DNA of 64,000 bases from Rugalucina vietnamica. Its lineage: Eukaryota; Mollusca; Bivalvia; Lucinida; Lucinidae. Made by a program: the position numbers and the translations under genes. The stretch spans positions 45,308,760 to 45,372,759 of the forward strand of contig OZ024873.1 of the NCBI GenBank assembly GCA_964017185.1, given 5' to 3'. The notes under the pieces are model-generated. The model saw only the letters and a list, made by a program, of their open reading frames with translations, was not told the DNA's origin and made no database searches. Of the stretch, positions 19,165 through 29,186 are shown piece by piece. Position 1 is the stretch's first letter. The number at the start of each line of letters is the position of its first letter.

Positions 19165-20105
19165 AATATAAAAGAAAAATGACTTGATATTACTATTCTT
19201 ATATGCCAACACTGAGCCACAGCTTAGTGCCCAAATATGAGTGGAGTGCCACAGGCCATAGAAAAGTGGCAGAGTTAAACTCAAAAATAAGGTTATTGGG
19301 TTCAAAATCTACCTCCACCCAGTGGTGTCATTGAGCATGACGAATTTGTTATCCATTTTACTGGTTCAGTACCAAGGAAGCATTGACGCCCTCCAATCAT
19401 GACTAAAAAATTATTTCACTCATTTGAGCACAAAGATATGGTCAATGGGAAAACTGGAGATTGCCAATAAAGTTCCTGACCTACTTAATAAGCAAACTCT
19501 TGAAGGAAGTGTGTGATACTAGGCTCTAAATTTCACAGTGGTGTGATGACTAAGCGATTGGGGATGTTATTCTAGCTGTTACGTAAACAGCTTAAACACC
19601 CCAAAAGCAAGCCAAGATGTAATGTACAATGTATTATATCATTAGGGGTTGTATTATGTTTGCTCACATGAATTTCAACAGAAAGGGAAAATTCCATGAC
19701 ATTTCAAGTCAGGAAAAGAAAATTTCCATTTATTCCACCAGTAGCAAAACTTGTCCTTAGGTTACATGTCACATAGTAGAGAGGTGATCTGATCAGTGCT
19801 GATTACTTAAGTTATGTGAGTGACATCCTGCCAAATCATTGCCAATCCTGCCACGAAATTAAAAGATATATTAAAAGTTGATTCTAGCCATGATAATAAA
19901 ATGTGGTCAACTTATTTTACAATAAATTATAAGACTAGAATCATACAGTGCAGGGACTTTATTCGGACTGATCATTTATGGCTGTGGCAAGAAGATCTTG
20001 CATTTTTATACGACTAAAAGGCTGTGAATCAATCAACTCCAGAGTGGATGCCATGATTGTCAAACGTCTTTCGCTTAACTCATATAAGCCTGACGTCCTT
20101 TTTGT
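19165..20105. other. Intron stretch without a supported gene
   Basis: Only short frames are present, with no motif or repeat I can name. Confidence 0.5.
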
Positions 20106-20107
20106 GG

Positions 20108-20185
20108 GACATAGGCAAACAGTGTAGCCCCAGATGTGACGCCACAGAACGCGGCGTCCCATCCGGGGCTATACTGTTTGCTCAG
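20108..20185. repeat. Foldback repeat
   Basis: GGCAAACAGTGTAGCCCCAG is inverted at CGGGGCTATACTGTTTGC about 40 bp later, around GCGGCGTC. A small hairpin MITE. Confidence 0.65.
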
Positions 20186-21257
20186 AGGAATTTCATCGAA
20201 AAATGGAATAAAAATTCAAAATCACTCCTGATGTCACTAATAATGAAAGTGGACTGACCCAAGTGATAATCTATTCGTCAAATATGGGTTAAAAAGCAAC
20301 AGTCATGATGATGCTTTTTCTTTCGTATACTAGATCATTTGATCCATGCCAAACCCAAAACACTTGTTTATGATATGTAATGATGAAATTACATCACAAA
20401 TATCATGAATAAGCAGCATTTAAGTATAGACCAACCTGTACTGGCCTATAATTGAAAATGAGATACAATTTTCAATATGTTCAACCCAAATTTTGATATT
20501 TTGTCTTATATTTCTGATTTCCATGTCCCTTCAAGTCAGTTTGAAAGTGTTTTAGATAATGTGCAATATTTTGTATTCCAAATCATTGGATTTTAAACAA
20601 ATTTGGAAACTATTACAGGTTTACCTTATAAGCAATAATCTAGCACTACATGCAATCATTTTGAGCTGGAACAAATTGCATTTCTGACTGTCATCGCATT
20701 GGCAATGTGTTTTCTTTTTGCAATTATTCAATTTGCATCAACTTTGCAATCTAAAACCTCTCAAGCTTTTTATAATTTATCAATTTTTGTTTATAAAATG
20801 GTTTGTTAGCAACGGCTACTGTCTATTTGTTGTGAGAAAGGAAAAACAGCAGCCTGGTTTATGAACATATTAAAGACAAAAAATCAAAAGGCAGGAGACG
20901 TTGTTTACCATTGCTTCAACGTAATGATCACCCAACAGTTTTTATCATAAACTCATAGCCCAAGTTTTTATAATGTACATGCAAATTGAAGGAACAATCT
21001 GTTTTTTATCTTTTCTAGCATAAACCCAAACCACAGGTTTCCTCAAGCTCATGTATACTTAGAGATCAATCTAAGTCTGCACTGTGTATACATTTTCCTG
21101 AGCTTAACCTTTAATTTGCTCCAGCTGAAATGGTTCTATGCAGACCAATTTATACATTCTGATTCAAACAGAAAATTATAAAAAAAATGACATGCAAGAT
21201 TACAAGACCAAAGAAAAGGCTATGTCAAACCAATCATAATACAGACAAAATATATGA
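20186..21257. other. Upstream region of the TIR-only gene, no gene seen
   Basis: No leucine-rich repeat remnants are visible in any frame here, which matters for judging whether the next gene lost its ectodomain. An acceptor-like TTTTCTAG lies near 21018. Confidence 0.4.
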
Positions 21258-22049
21258 ATGAAAGCTAAAATAGGACTCTGGCATAAAGATGACATAAAGA
21301 TGACATATGTTTGCTTATGTGAAAACTTTCTTGAATGCAATGATAACTTGGGGCAAAACAATACAAACACTGTGAATAATAAACACAATAGCAGCAGTAA
21401 CATGAATAACAATACATCAAACTGTATGTGTAAAACTATTTCAGAAGTACTGTTACAGTCACTACTCTCACTGGCTGCACTTATAGTGATAGTGATATTA
21501 TTCCATGTACTTCTAAAAAGATTCAAAGCCTATTTGGTGCTTAGGCAGAAAAGACAGCTCTGGCTGAAAACTTACAAAGCCAGCCCAAAGAAATACACTG
21601 TGTTCTTAGCATTCTGCAGTGAAAATGACAACTTTGTGATGCAACATGTTTACCCAAAGTTAAATTCAGGCTTACAGAAGGTCTTGAAAACTGACAGTCA
21701 ATGTGTTTCGACTGGGGCTTCTGAAATCCGACCAGGGTTTCCCATTGCAATGGAAATAATCAGATGTATTGAGGAGTGTTCGGTATTTGTTTCTGTGATG
21801 ACTAACTCCTTCTGTCGGAAGTCTTGGTGTAGATATGAAGTAATGGTGGCGTGCTCCAATTTCAAACCTATCATTCCAATGATGTGTGGTAATGTTAAGA
21901 CAGAATTGATACCAACTGTGTTACATCCTCATTACATCTACACTCATGTGAAATGGACAATGTTGAATGGGGTACCAGTCATGACTCCGAGCTGGGATCA
22001 GCTATGTGACAATATAGTGAGATTAATTGGTACCAGTTCTGTACCATAA
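21258..22049 (+). CDS. TIR-domain membrane protein without leucine-rich repeats (TLR relic or adaptor)
   Basis: The 263-residue frame has an Asn-rich segment (residues 33-56), a transmembrane helix at about 68-88 (SLLSLAALIVIVILFHVLL) and a TIR domain from about residue 113. TIR motifs are KYTVFLAFCSEND (box 1), ASEIRPGFPIA (box 2, RPG) and KSWCRYEV. No leucine-rich repeats or signal peptide are visible, so the receptor ectodomain is missing or sits on an unrecognised upstream exon. The TIR is clearly diverged from those of the two TLRs to the right. It would signal from the cytosolic face through TIR-TIR contacts. The start codon is the first Met and is not otherwise supported. Confidence 0.75.
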   Translation: MKAKIGLWHKDDIKMTYVCLCENFLECNDNLGQNNTNTVNNKHNSSSNMNNNTSNCMCKTISEVLLQSLLSLAALIVIVILFHVLLKRFKAYLVLRQKRQLWLKTYKASPKKYTVFLAFCSENDNFVMQHVYPKLNSGLQKVLKTDSQCVSTGASEIRPGFPIAMEIIRCIEECSVFVSVMTNSFCRKSWCRYEVMVACSNFKPIIPMMCGNVKTELIPTVLHPHYIYTHVKWTMLNGVPVMTPSWDQLCDNIVRLIGTSSVP

Positions 22050-22051
22050 GT

Positions 22052-22245
22052 ACACCTCAACCTCTTTATAACACTATTGGTGGGGTCCAAGCCAATTTCC
22101 GTGTTAGCTATCCAATCCGTGTTATAACGAGAGTGAAAGATATAGACATAAATTATAGCAAAATAGTCTAATTGGGGTCCAACACTGATCAGTGTTATAT
22201 CCAAAACCGTGTTGTAACGAAGCGTGTTATAAAGAGGTCCAGGTC
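22052..22245. repeat. MITE with AACCTCTTTATAACAC ends
   Basis: CAACCTCTTTATAACAC on the left is inverted as GTGTTATAAAGAGGT on the right, with GTGTTATAACGA-type internal copies. It occupies the 3' UTR region of the TIR-only gene. A related copy is at 57238-57432. Confidence 0.65.
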
Positions 22246-22316
22246 TATTATCTCTAGAATAATCATTGATAGACTCAATCAGCAACAAACTTTCATAGAA
22301 TCCATGACTATGTGAC

Positions 22317-22322
22317 AATAAA
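22317..22322 (+). terminator. Polyadenylation signal AATAAA after the TIR-only gene
   Basis: It lies 268 bases after the stop codon, beyond a small MITE. Confidence 0.4.
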
Positions 22323-22885
22323 GTATTGATGCAAACTTAACGGATGATGAAAAGCATATGGTACTTGTTTTATGTCAACCAGATTGTAAGGTTTTCTTTT
22401 TGTTGTTTTTTTATATAATGTCCATTAAGCTGATGACAAGAGATCTTGATAAACAATCCAAAAGCTTGAACTGCCAATGGAAGGGAAACTGTAATAAAAA
22501 AGAGTAAAAGACCTGCATAAACTCTGGAAATTATGGAATATACTGTCTTCCAAGAACATTTCCATTTCCCCCCTTCAGTGGTCTCATCCAAGTCCATTGA
22601 GGAATTGAGCTCTCCTTTATATTAAAAGGCCCAGTCTAAGGCATGTGTCTTACTATGCTTCTGATCTTTTTCTTATAAATAGTTTTAATGGTCCTTATGT
22701 GTTTCTCCCTTGACAAAATTCCAAATTTAACCACCCACCCTACACTTGAGAGTTGATGACCAGAAATTAACCAACTCGGTATCAGTAGATAGATAATACA
22801 TGTTTGTTGTGAAATGAAATGTTCAGTAGGGTATATCTCTATTTGATTTCAAGATTTTTTTTATGACTGGAGCAGAACATCTCTA

Positions 22886-23628
22886 AACCCCCATTTACAC
22901 ATTCACGATTTTTGGCTACGGTGCCGCTACGATTCGCCACGATTTGTAAAATCGTCGTGTACCGTAGTGATTCGTAGTAGAACCGTGGTGAATCGTGGTG
23001 AATCTTGACGAATCGTGATGATTCGGGAAACTCCACGGTAGTGCTACAGAAGTTTTAAATGTTTAAAACATTTGTGGCGTATTGTGGCGAATCGTGGTGG
23101 TAATTGGGCGTGGCCTAATTCGTAGCGCAAACCGTAGCGGAATCTGGCTTATTCGTACTGACACCGTAGCTATATTCGCGGCTATTCATGAGAGATCGTA
23201 GCCAATCGTGGTGCTCCGTAGCGAAACCGTGGAATCTTTGACACCACGAACTCTCAAGATTCACCACGAATTGTGTACAGTTGTCCTACGAATCATCCAC
23301 GGTTTCGCTACGGAGCTCCACGATTGGCCACGATGGCTACCGCCGTGAATCGTACTAGTACCGTATCGAACCGTACAAGCACCGTGAGCATTCGTTGTGC
23401 CACCGTGGTTAATCCTCCTTGACCTTAGCGTTGCCGTCATGAATCGTCATTGATTCGTAGCGATACCTTACAGACACTGTACTAATATCATGGACATTCT
23501 TACTGGAATCGTATCACACTGAATATTTCCACTTTTCGCCATGATTCACCCTGATTTTTCTGACCATGAGAAATCCGAGTGAATTGTGGTGAATCGTAGA
23601 GAAAACCGTGAATGTGTAAACGGGGCTT
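22886..23628. repeat. Foldback-type element built of CGTAG/CGTGG/AATCG words
   Basis: The ends ATTTACACATTCACGATTTT and AAAACCGTGAATGTGTAAAC are inverted copies flanked by C-rich and G-rich runs. The 700-bp interior consists almost wholly of variants of GAATCGTGGTGAATCGTAGC on both strands. It has no coding frame. Confidence 0.65.
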
Positions 23629-23639
23629 AACTGATTTGC

Positions 23640-24950
23640 AGTGCTGGTTTGAACTTTATTTGAGTATTATCATGAGTAAATAAGCAAACCAAATGAGTAA
23701 CAGATCTACTTTCAAAATTCTGATCTACATCATTGTTTGTAATTGTCACTGCCTACGTTAGTATACTATTTTAAGGTGAAATTCTATCTGTAAAATTAAA
23801 GCTCTGTGTAAGAAACCTTGCAAATAGGTTTTCCGGTTACACAGCACACATGAATCTGATCAGTAGATTTAAGCAAAATCTGGAAATCCCCAAAAGTGCC
23901 CGAAAAGAAATCAAAATCCTTCCAGCACACAGGTATGTAACTGAGACTCTATAGCTCATATTTCTGTTAAACAAGACTCAGGTATGCTTTCATTCTAGAA
24001 GGAGTGTTTATTACTTATAGTCAGTAACCAGCAAATATGACTGAAAAGTGATATGAGCAACATTTATAGTTGCTGACATAACTTTCATACAGGAAAATCA
24101 AACTACTGAGAGAAGCATAAGGAAAGCGTGATTGTGATCGAAAAATATTTTAGGTAAGTGATCTTAGTATACTATCATATTGTTTCATTTAAATTCATTA
24201 AGTATTATTTTTAATGCACGTTGTGAAAAAAAAAAATGTAAAAAATAAAATCTTGAAATAATTGGACTCTAATCCGACAAATGAGCCATTTAGGTCATTT
24301 GTTTTCATACAAGGATAAATTTGAATCATATAAAAAAGTACAAGTAGGCAAAGATCAGGAAAAGGCACAATCAGAAAAAGACTCCCACTCCAAAAACCAA
24401 GGTGGGAAAAAACCAAACTAACAATCAGGTACTTATACCATGAAAACATTTCGTAAGCCGAATGAGCAGCTATTTTCCCAATAGGTGGCCACTCAGTAAA
24501 TACCTTAACTTAACTAAAAATATGCAAACATACATAAGGTGCCAACAGCACAAAAATGTTTTAAACACCAAGACATAAAACAAAAAGAACCACCACAGAA
24601 GTATCGACTTGGAACGATCAGTAACACAAAGTTACTGGCGGGTTTAAATCGATTTTATACGGCCGTAACCTCACCCTCAGCTTCTGCAGTGGTTCATAAC
24701 ATTTAGTTAGTTCTTCGGTCCTTGTGGTGAATCTCTAACTAGTAAATGAATCACCAAGAACAAACAAATAAATCATGATAAACATCCTGATGAATCAAAA
24801 ACCAGGACTCACAGATTCAGTAAGCTGCCCGACGATGGAGATCCCTGGGCGCCAAATAACTTACTAACTCCGGAGCTAAAGAAAAACATCAGTTGGACCC
24901 CAGTGGGCCAAGCAACAGACAAGAAGCTCCTGCCCCAACCAACTAAAATG
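23640..24950. other. No gene; probably includes the 3' untranslated region of the Naiad element
   Basis: A perfect 7-bp hairpin occurs at 24619-24637 (CAGTAAC / GTTACTG on the minus strand). This interval is where a selenocysteine insertion element would be expected; I could not identify one by eye. The left boundary of the retroelement is not visible. Confidence 0.4.
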
Positions 24951-24957
24951 AATAGCT

Positions 24958-26150
24958 TTAAGTCGGGGCCATCATGTAGTCTGACGCCCGACCCACCGGC
25001 GTGCAATTAAAGAAGGCAGCATAGTTTTCAACCGTGATTGGGTTAAAAACTAAGCATGCAGACTGTCGCATAACATTCAAGTTGTAACCTATACGTCTGT
25101 AACGTGTTATGATTTTTCTAAACTGAAAAGAAAAATCATTACTTCCTATAAGTTTCTTAAATTTGTAAACCAAGTCACCATAAAATTCTGGTTCCGAAAG
25201 ACCCTCACTTAAAAGCGTCTTTAACCCGACATTATATTTGGAAATCAATTCATAGTGTCTACGATAAAATTTAGAAAAGGTTTTTCGAAGTTTATGATAC
25301 CGATAGCCCTGTTGGAGAAGTTTGGCCGTTAAAGATTTATTTCGAGCGTTGAAGTCTGTAACATGATTGCAGACTCTAGCAAACCTAATAAGTTGCGAAA
25401 TGTATACACCATAAGAAGCACGACGACGAACGTCACCATCGCGCTTATCATAAATTTTAGAAGAAACAAATCCATTTGCAACAGAAAGATGTAGATCTAA
25501 AAAGGGGGCTTCTGTATCCGAGATATTGGCTTTGTTCAACTGTAGTTCAGATGGATAAATTTGATTGACCATACCTTCAAAATAAGGATTGTCAATGTTC
25601 AAAAGGTCATCGAGGTACCTAGAAGTGGAATTAAAAGCCTCGATAACATCAGCTTGATTATCATGGTTAAGAGAATCCATGAAATCTCTTTCGTAGCAGT
25701 ATAAAAATAAATCAGCTACGAGAGGTGCGCAATTTGTACCCATCAGAATTCCAACAATTTGTCTGTATAACTTGGTCCCAAATCTAATATAAATATTATC
25801 CAGGAGATAGGATAAGGCGTCGCACACATTCTGACATGACCAAAGTGTATACCGACTTTGGTCAGAGGAAGTGAAAAAAGCCTTTCTGTCATTACATGCC
25901 AAATAAAGTGAACCATAGTTTTTTAATGCCCTTTTGAAGGTCCACTCTATCAAATCCAGAAGTTTTTCTTTAATTAGATTATGTGGTAAAGTTGTATACA
26001 GAGTAGAAAAATCATATGTGGACAAGCTCGTCGCAAGGAACCCTCTACACTTCAATTTACTGAGCACCTCACCAGAATTTTTTATTGACCAAAACCAATT
26101 TTTATTTGAAGTTTCATACACTGTCTCACAGTATCTTATAACATGAGATT
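24958..26150 (-). CDS. Naiad reverse transcriptase, palm and thumb
   Basis: It holds YDFSTLYTTLPH (motif A with catalytic Asp), GTNCAPLVADLFLYCYE (motif B), RYLDDLL (YxDD catalytic box) and APFLDLHLSV, then thumb sequence YGVYISQLIRFARVC and FYRRHYELISKYN. The stretch KIYDKRDGDVRRRASYG appears to lack several residues normally found between KRD and the YGVY motif, so a small in-frame deletion is likely. It ends at a normal TAA. No TGA interrupts this part. Confidence 0.85.
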
Positions 26151-26159
26151 TGATAGCAG

Positions 26160-26486
26160 TTAAAGACAGGAAGTTAATAATTTAGAAAGTTCAGTAGTAG
26201 TACAAGAGCTAGAATTTGCAATAAATCTTGCTTTGTATGGTCTTTTGTGAAGCTTAGGTAACCAATACATCGTAGGAAGTTTGTCTTGGCCTTCATTGAC
26301 ACAAACAGAAAACTTAACAGGTAAATCGTTTAAGTGGGCATTAACTACAGACATTTCATCAGTATCTGTCTCCAGATAAGCCCTGGTACCATCCAGCTCC
26401 TGTTTTAAGGTGTTAACGTAGTGAAGCCTACAAACAACAACAACATTGTTTGCGGCTTTGTCTGCCGGAACCAAGACATAAGACAT
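26160..26486 (-). CDS. Naiad reverse transcriptase, N-terminal fingers segment
   Basis: It contains YVLVPADKAANNVVVVC, NTLKQELDGTRAY, PTMYWLPKLHKRPYKARFI and a Ser-rich turn (ANSSSCTTTEL). PADKA...VVV and LPKLHK..P..RPI-like wording is typical of Penelope-like RT. The frame ends at TAA (26160) after TSCL and continues in another frame (TAIKSHVIRYCETV), so there is a small indel near 26140. Confidence 0.8.
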   Translation of the reverse strand: MSYVLVPADKAANNVVVVCRLHYVNTLKQELDGTRAYLETDTDEMSVVNAHLNDLPVKFSVCVNEGQDKLPTMYWLPKLHKRPYKARFIANSSSCTTTELSKLLTSCL

Positions 26487-27012
26487 ACTTTCTGTGAAAT
26501 TCTTGGATACCCTGCTTCAAATGCCTAAATGACGATTTAGGTTTAGGAGGTAAAAGATTAGTATTTTGTGAATAAAACTGTATACGTTTATCCACGATAG
26601 TGAAGATACTTCTTTTCCATTCTTTAAGAGTATTATCCTCAACACCCTCTCGTTTACACCATTGATTACCGAAATCATTCAATGCAGATGCAATCTCCTC
26701 TCTACATTTATCGAAATTGATGTAGGAGGGGAATCTATATTTCGGACCTTTAGAAACAATTTTGCGAATTCTAGAATCCGAAATTATTTTTAAATTTCCA
26801 GTAACTATATGTCCGGCTGGTTGATAAACAAATTTTGAATCTTTACAATCTCAAGACTTAGGAGTATTAGCATGGATATCAAGATCAGAAACAAGTTTAT
26901 TGAAATTAAAAATAGTATTTCTGATCGGTTTATTATATTTGTAACAAATAATAGGAGGTTCTGAATTTTGGAAGTACGTAGGTATAGACTGTATCACTGA
27001 TTTATCCTGGAA
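26428..27012 (-). CDS. Naiad connector with UxC motif
   Basis: This frame resumes the element after the first frameshift: SVIQSIPTYFQNSEPP, RNTIFNFNKLVSDLDI, then KS-TGA-DC at 26851, KFVYQPAGHIVTGN, GPKYRFPSYINFDKC, NQWCKREGVED and PPKPKSSFRHL. The characteristic linker motif of Naiads is CxC; here the first Cys codon is TGA, giving UxC. It runs into a 7-base tandem duplication (TATGTCT twice, at about 26477-26490) just at the start of the RT. Confidence 0.72.
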
Positions 27013-27977
27013 TATGCTTGGTAAATCAAGTCAATTCCTTTATTAATGAAAGGAATTTTAATAAAACTTCTAATGTGATTAGATTCGGAATCGATAAATG
27101 GACGAAGAGCATGCTGAGTATAACATCTTGTTAACAGTGCAGCTTCATACATTTGATGATTTCTATCGTAAAATCTATTAGCCTCTGTGTCCAAGGAACA
27201 TAATACAGCAATAGGTAGAGAACTAAGATAAGACAGCATTGGATGTCGACCGTGAATCCTTAGTTTAACAGCTAAATCATTCAGGGAAGTGTTCAATTTC
27301 ATTGTAGCGCACCGTTTACGTTTGTCATTACCCTTTTTCCGTATACCATGAGATCTAGATTTACGTTTACGAGACTCTGAAAGTGTAAGTTCATCAAAAT
27401 CGGGCATTTTGGAAATATTTCCCTCATGGTAAATGTTGTCGTTAAATCCCAGTGGAAAGGGAGTTTGCAATAATTTTATCCATTTAAGTTCAGTTTCAAA
27501 TCATTTGATATTTTTGAATCTAACAGAAGAATTTTCATCATATGAGATTTTTTCCACTGGTTGAACTATAACATTATTGGGAGAATGACCAGTGCGCTTA
27601 AAATGCTGGTACAGAAAGGTATCATTATTTTTGGGTTTTCTGATTCTACGATAGTGCTCACCAAATCGTTTTTGCAAAGTTCGACAAGTTTGTCCAACAT
27701 ACTGCATCCTACAATTGTTTGTATTTCAAGTAAGAACATATACAAGATCCATTGATTTTCAGTCTAAATCAGAATCATTAACCACTGAAAATGTCCTACC
27801 ATTCACAGATGAAGTGATAGTAGTCTTAGAGCATAAATGATTGCAACAGTTGCACTTCTTGGCATTGCACTTAGAAATACTAGGGTACATTCTAGGTCTC
27901 TTGAACGGATAAATATATTTACGTAGAATTGGTGATTTAAGTGGAGATAACCTTATCTGAAGATTATTACGAAACAT
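26994..27977 (-). CDS. Naiad endonuclease region, read through three TGA codons
   Basis: From MFRNNLQIRLSPLK at 27977 the frame holds a cysteine cluster (CNAKKCNCCNHLC), NGRTFSVVNDSD, then TGA, KSMDLVYVLT, TGA, NTNNCRMQYVGQT (GIY-YIG core, with YVG), R and E residues (QKRFGEHY), and QHFKRTGH. Penelope endonucleases carry a CCHH zinc site. The second TGA occupies the first Cys of that site, and the Cys of NNC and the two His of QHF and TGH are the other ligands. The first TGA also aligns with a conserved Cys two residues after the Leu. The third TGA (27501) precedes FETELKWIKLL, a conserved stretch. The frame is lost near 27015 by what looks like a 5-base microduplication. Confidence 0.75.
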
Positions 27978-28573
27978 ATTAGAATTAGAAGCTCCGTGTA
28001 GATTAACAGTAGATGCCGAAAATAAATTTAAGAGGTGTCACCCTAACAGTACAAAAATAAATTTTGAAAATTGTTAGTTGAATGAGAAATCCGTACAGTA
28101 GACGCTGCATGCAACCTAAGGGGAGTTAATGTAATTCCTAATCTTTTTGTGATAGTCATAGTTGGGAGTTCTGTGTTGATACTGCCAAAAGAAGCGCGAC
28201 ACTCATACCGGTTATAGAAAAAATAATGCACTTATCATAATGCATCTAAAATTTCAATATTCAACATATCCTCCTCCCCCCCCCCCCCCCAAATATGTTG
28301 CATTATCATATTTCGTTTTATATTTCTAGCCCCAAAAAGTTCTTGTATAACTATAATTTAATGACAAATAATATTTAAAAGCTTGCTATGAAAGGATTCT
28401 TGTAGGAATATCTTTCTTTCTAGAGCAAACAACTGTCAATATATACAGAGCAGTCCCAAACACAGATATAGAAACCAAAAGAACAAAAAGATCATCAGTA
28501 GCAACTTAACAGAAAAGCAGCAAGGTATGTAGCTAACAAATGAACTCTGTTATTCTTGAATCATGTTTTCATT

Positions 28574-28695
28574 TTGAGTTTTACATAGAGAAACTTACAC
28601 GAGTGGTCATTTCATTATGATATTTATTAAACAAGCCTTCAGCGAGTTTAATAAATTTCATATGAAATGACCACGAGTGCAAGATTCATTGTATC
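28574..28695. repeat. Foldback repeat
   Basis: GAGTGGTCATTTCATTATGA and TCATATGAAATGACCACGAG are inverted about a loop with CCTTCAGCG, with outer arms also partly paired. The sequence to 29100 (ACGTCATTGAC and TATGACGTGATG words, one 113-codon frame of no known family) is probably part of the same mobile element. Confidence 0.65.
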
Positions 28696-29186
28696 ATATA
28701 TGACTTTTAAAATAGGATTTTATCGCCTTCGAAGTGGACATATTTTCAAAGAAAATTTACATTGTTGTTACGGACGTTGTCAATGACGTTATGTATTCCC
28801 GCAAAAGTGTTAATACACGTGTGGTCATACGATTTTTATGACGTGATGTTATCCACTGAAAAACAGCGATGTCATATGATAATTGGGGATATCAGAGGCA
28901 TTCCTGAAAGCAAAGCTGATTTGCTACAACTCAAAAAAATAAAAAATAGTCTTTTCAATCATTTTTCTTATTCTAGATCAAAGTTTGTCATAATTAAAAA
29001 CCAAGAGCAGTACAGAATAGACAGTGTGCAACATCTTAAACTAAATGGAACCTATAAATGTTTCATCTTGAAGTTACGAGTCAAATGTTTATCATCAAAT
29101 TAATATCAGAATTGTTTAATGATCTGAAAGATTTTGTCATAACTTATATCTATAACATGTGAACACAAAGTCAAAGCCTCACAATA

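Larger units (their letters stand above)
24958..28030 (-). mobile_element. Naiad-type Penelope-like element with in-frame TGA codons
   Basis: Domain order on the minus strand is GIY-YIG endonuclease (27504-27977), connector with an UxC/CxC motif (about 26690-27010), then reverse transcriptase (24958-26486). An N-terminal endonuclease joined to RT by a CxC-containing linker defines the Naiad group of Penelope-like elements, known from many invertebrates. In-frame TGA codons lie at 27759, 27726, 27501 and 26851; no TAA or TAG interrupts the conserved frame except at three small frameshifts (near 27015, 26485 and 26140). The 5' edge is near a C-tract at 28267-28290. Published Naiads of clams and spiders encode selenocysteine, which fits. 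This copy is dead because of the frameshifts. Confidence 0.8.

Noticed and set aside
24200-24957. Candidate SECIS elements for the Naiad (ATGA...TGA pairings in the 3' region)
   Set aside because: Several ATGA or TGAT words and small hairpins exist, but none has the quartet, helix length and apical AA together. A computed search is needed; I report none.
28762-29103. 113-codon plus-strand frame
   Set aside because: No domain, no signal, and it lies in a repeat-like stretch next to a foldback; not called as a gene.
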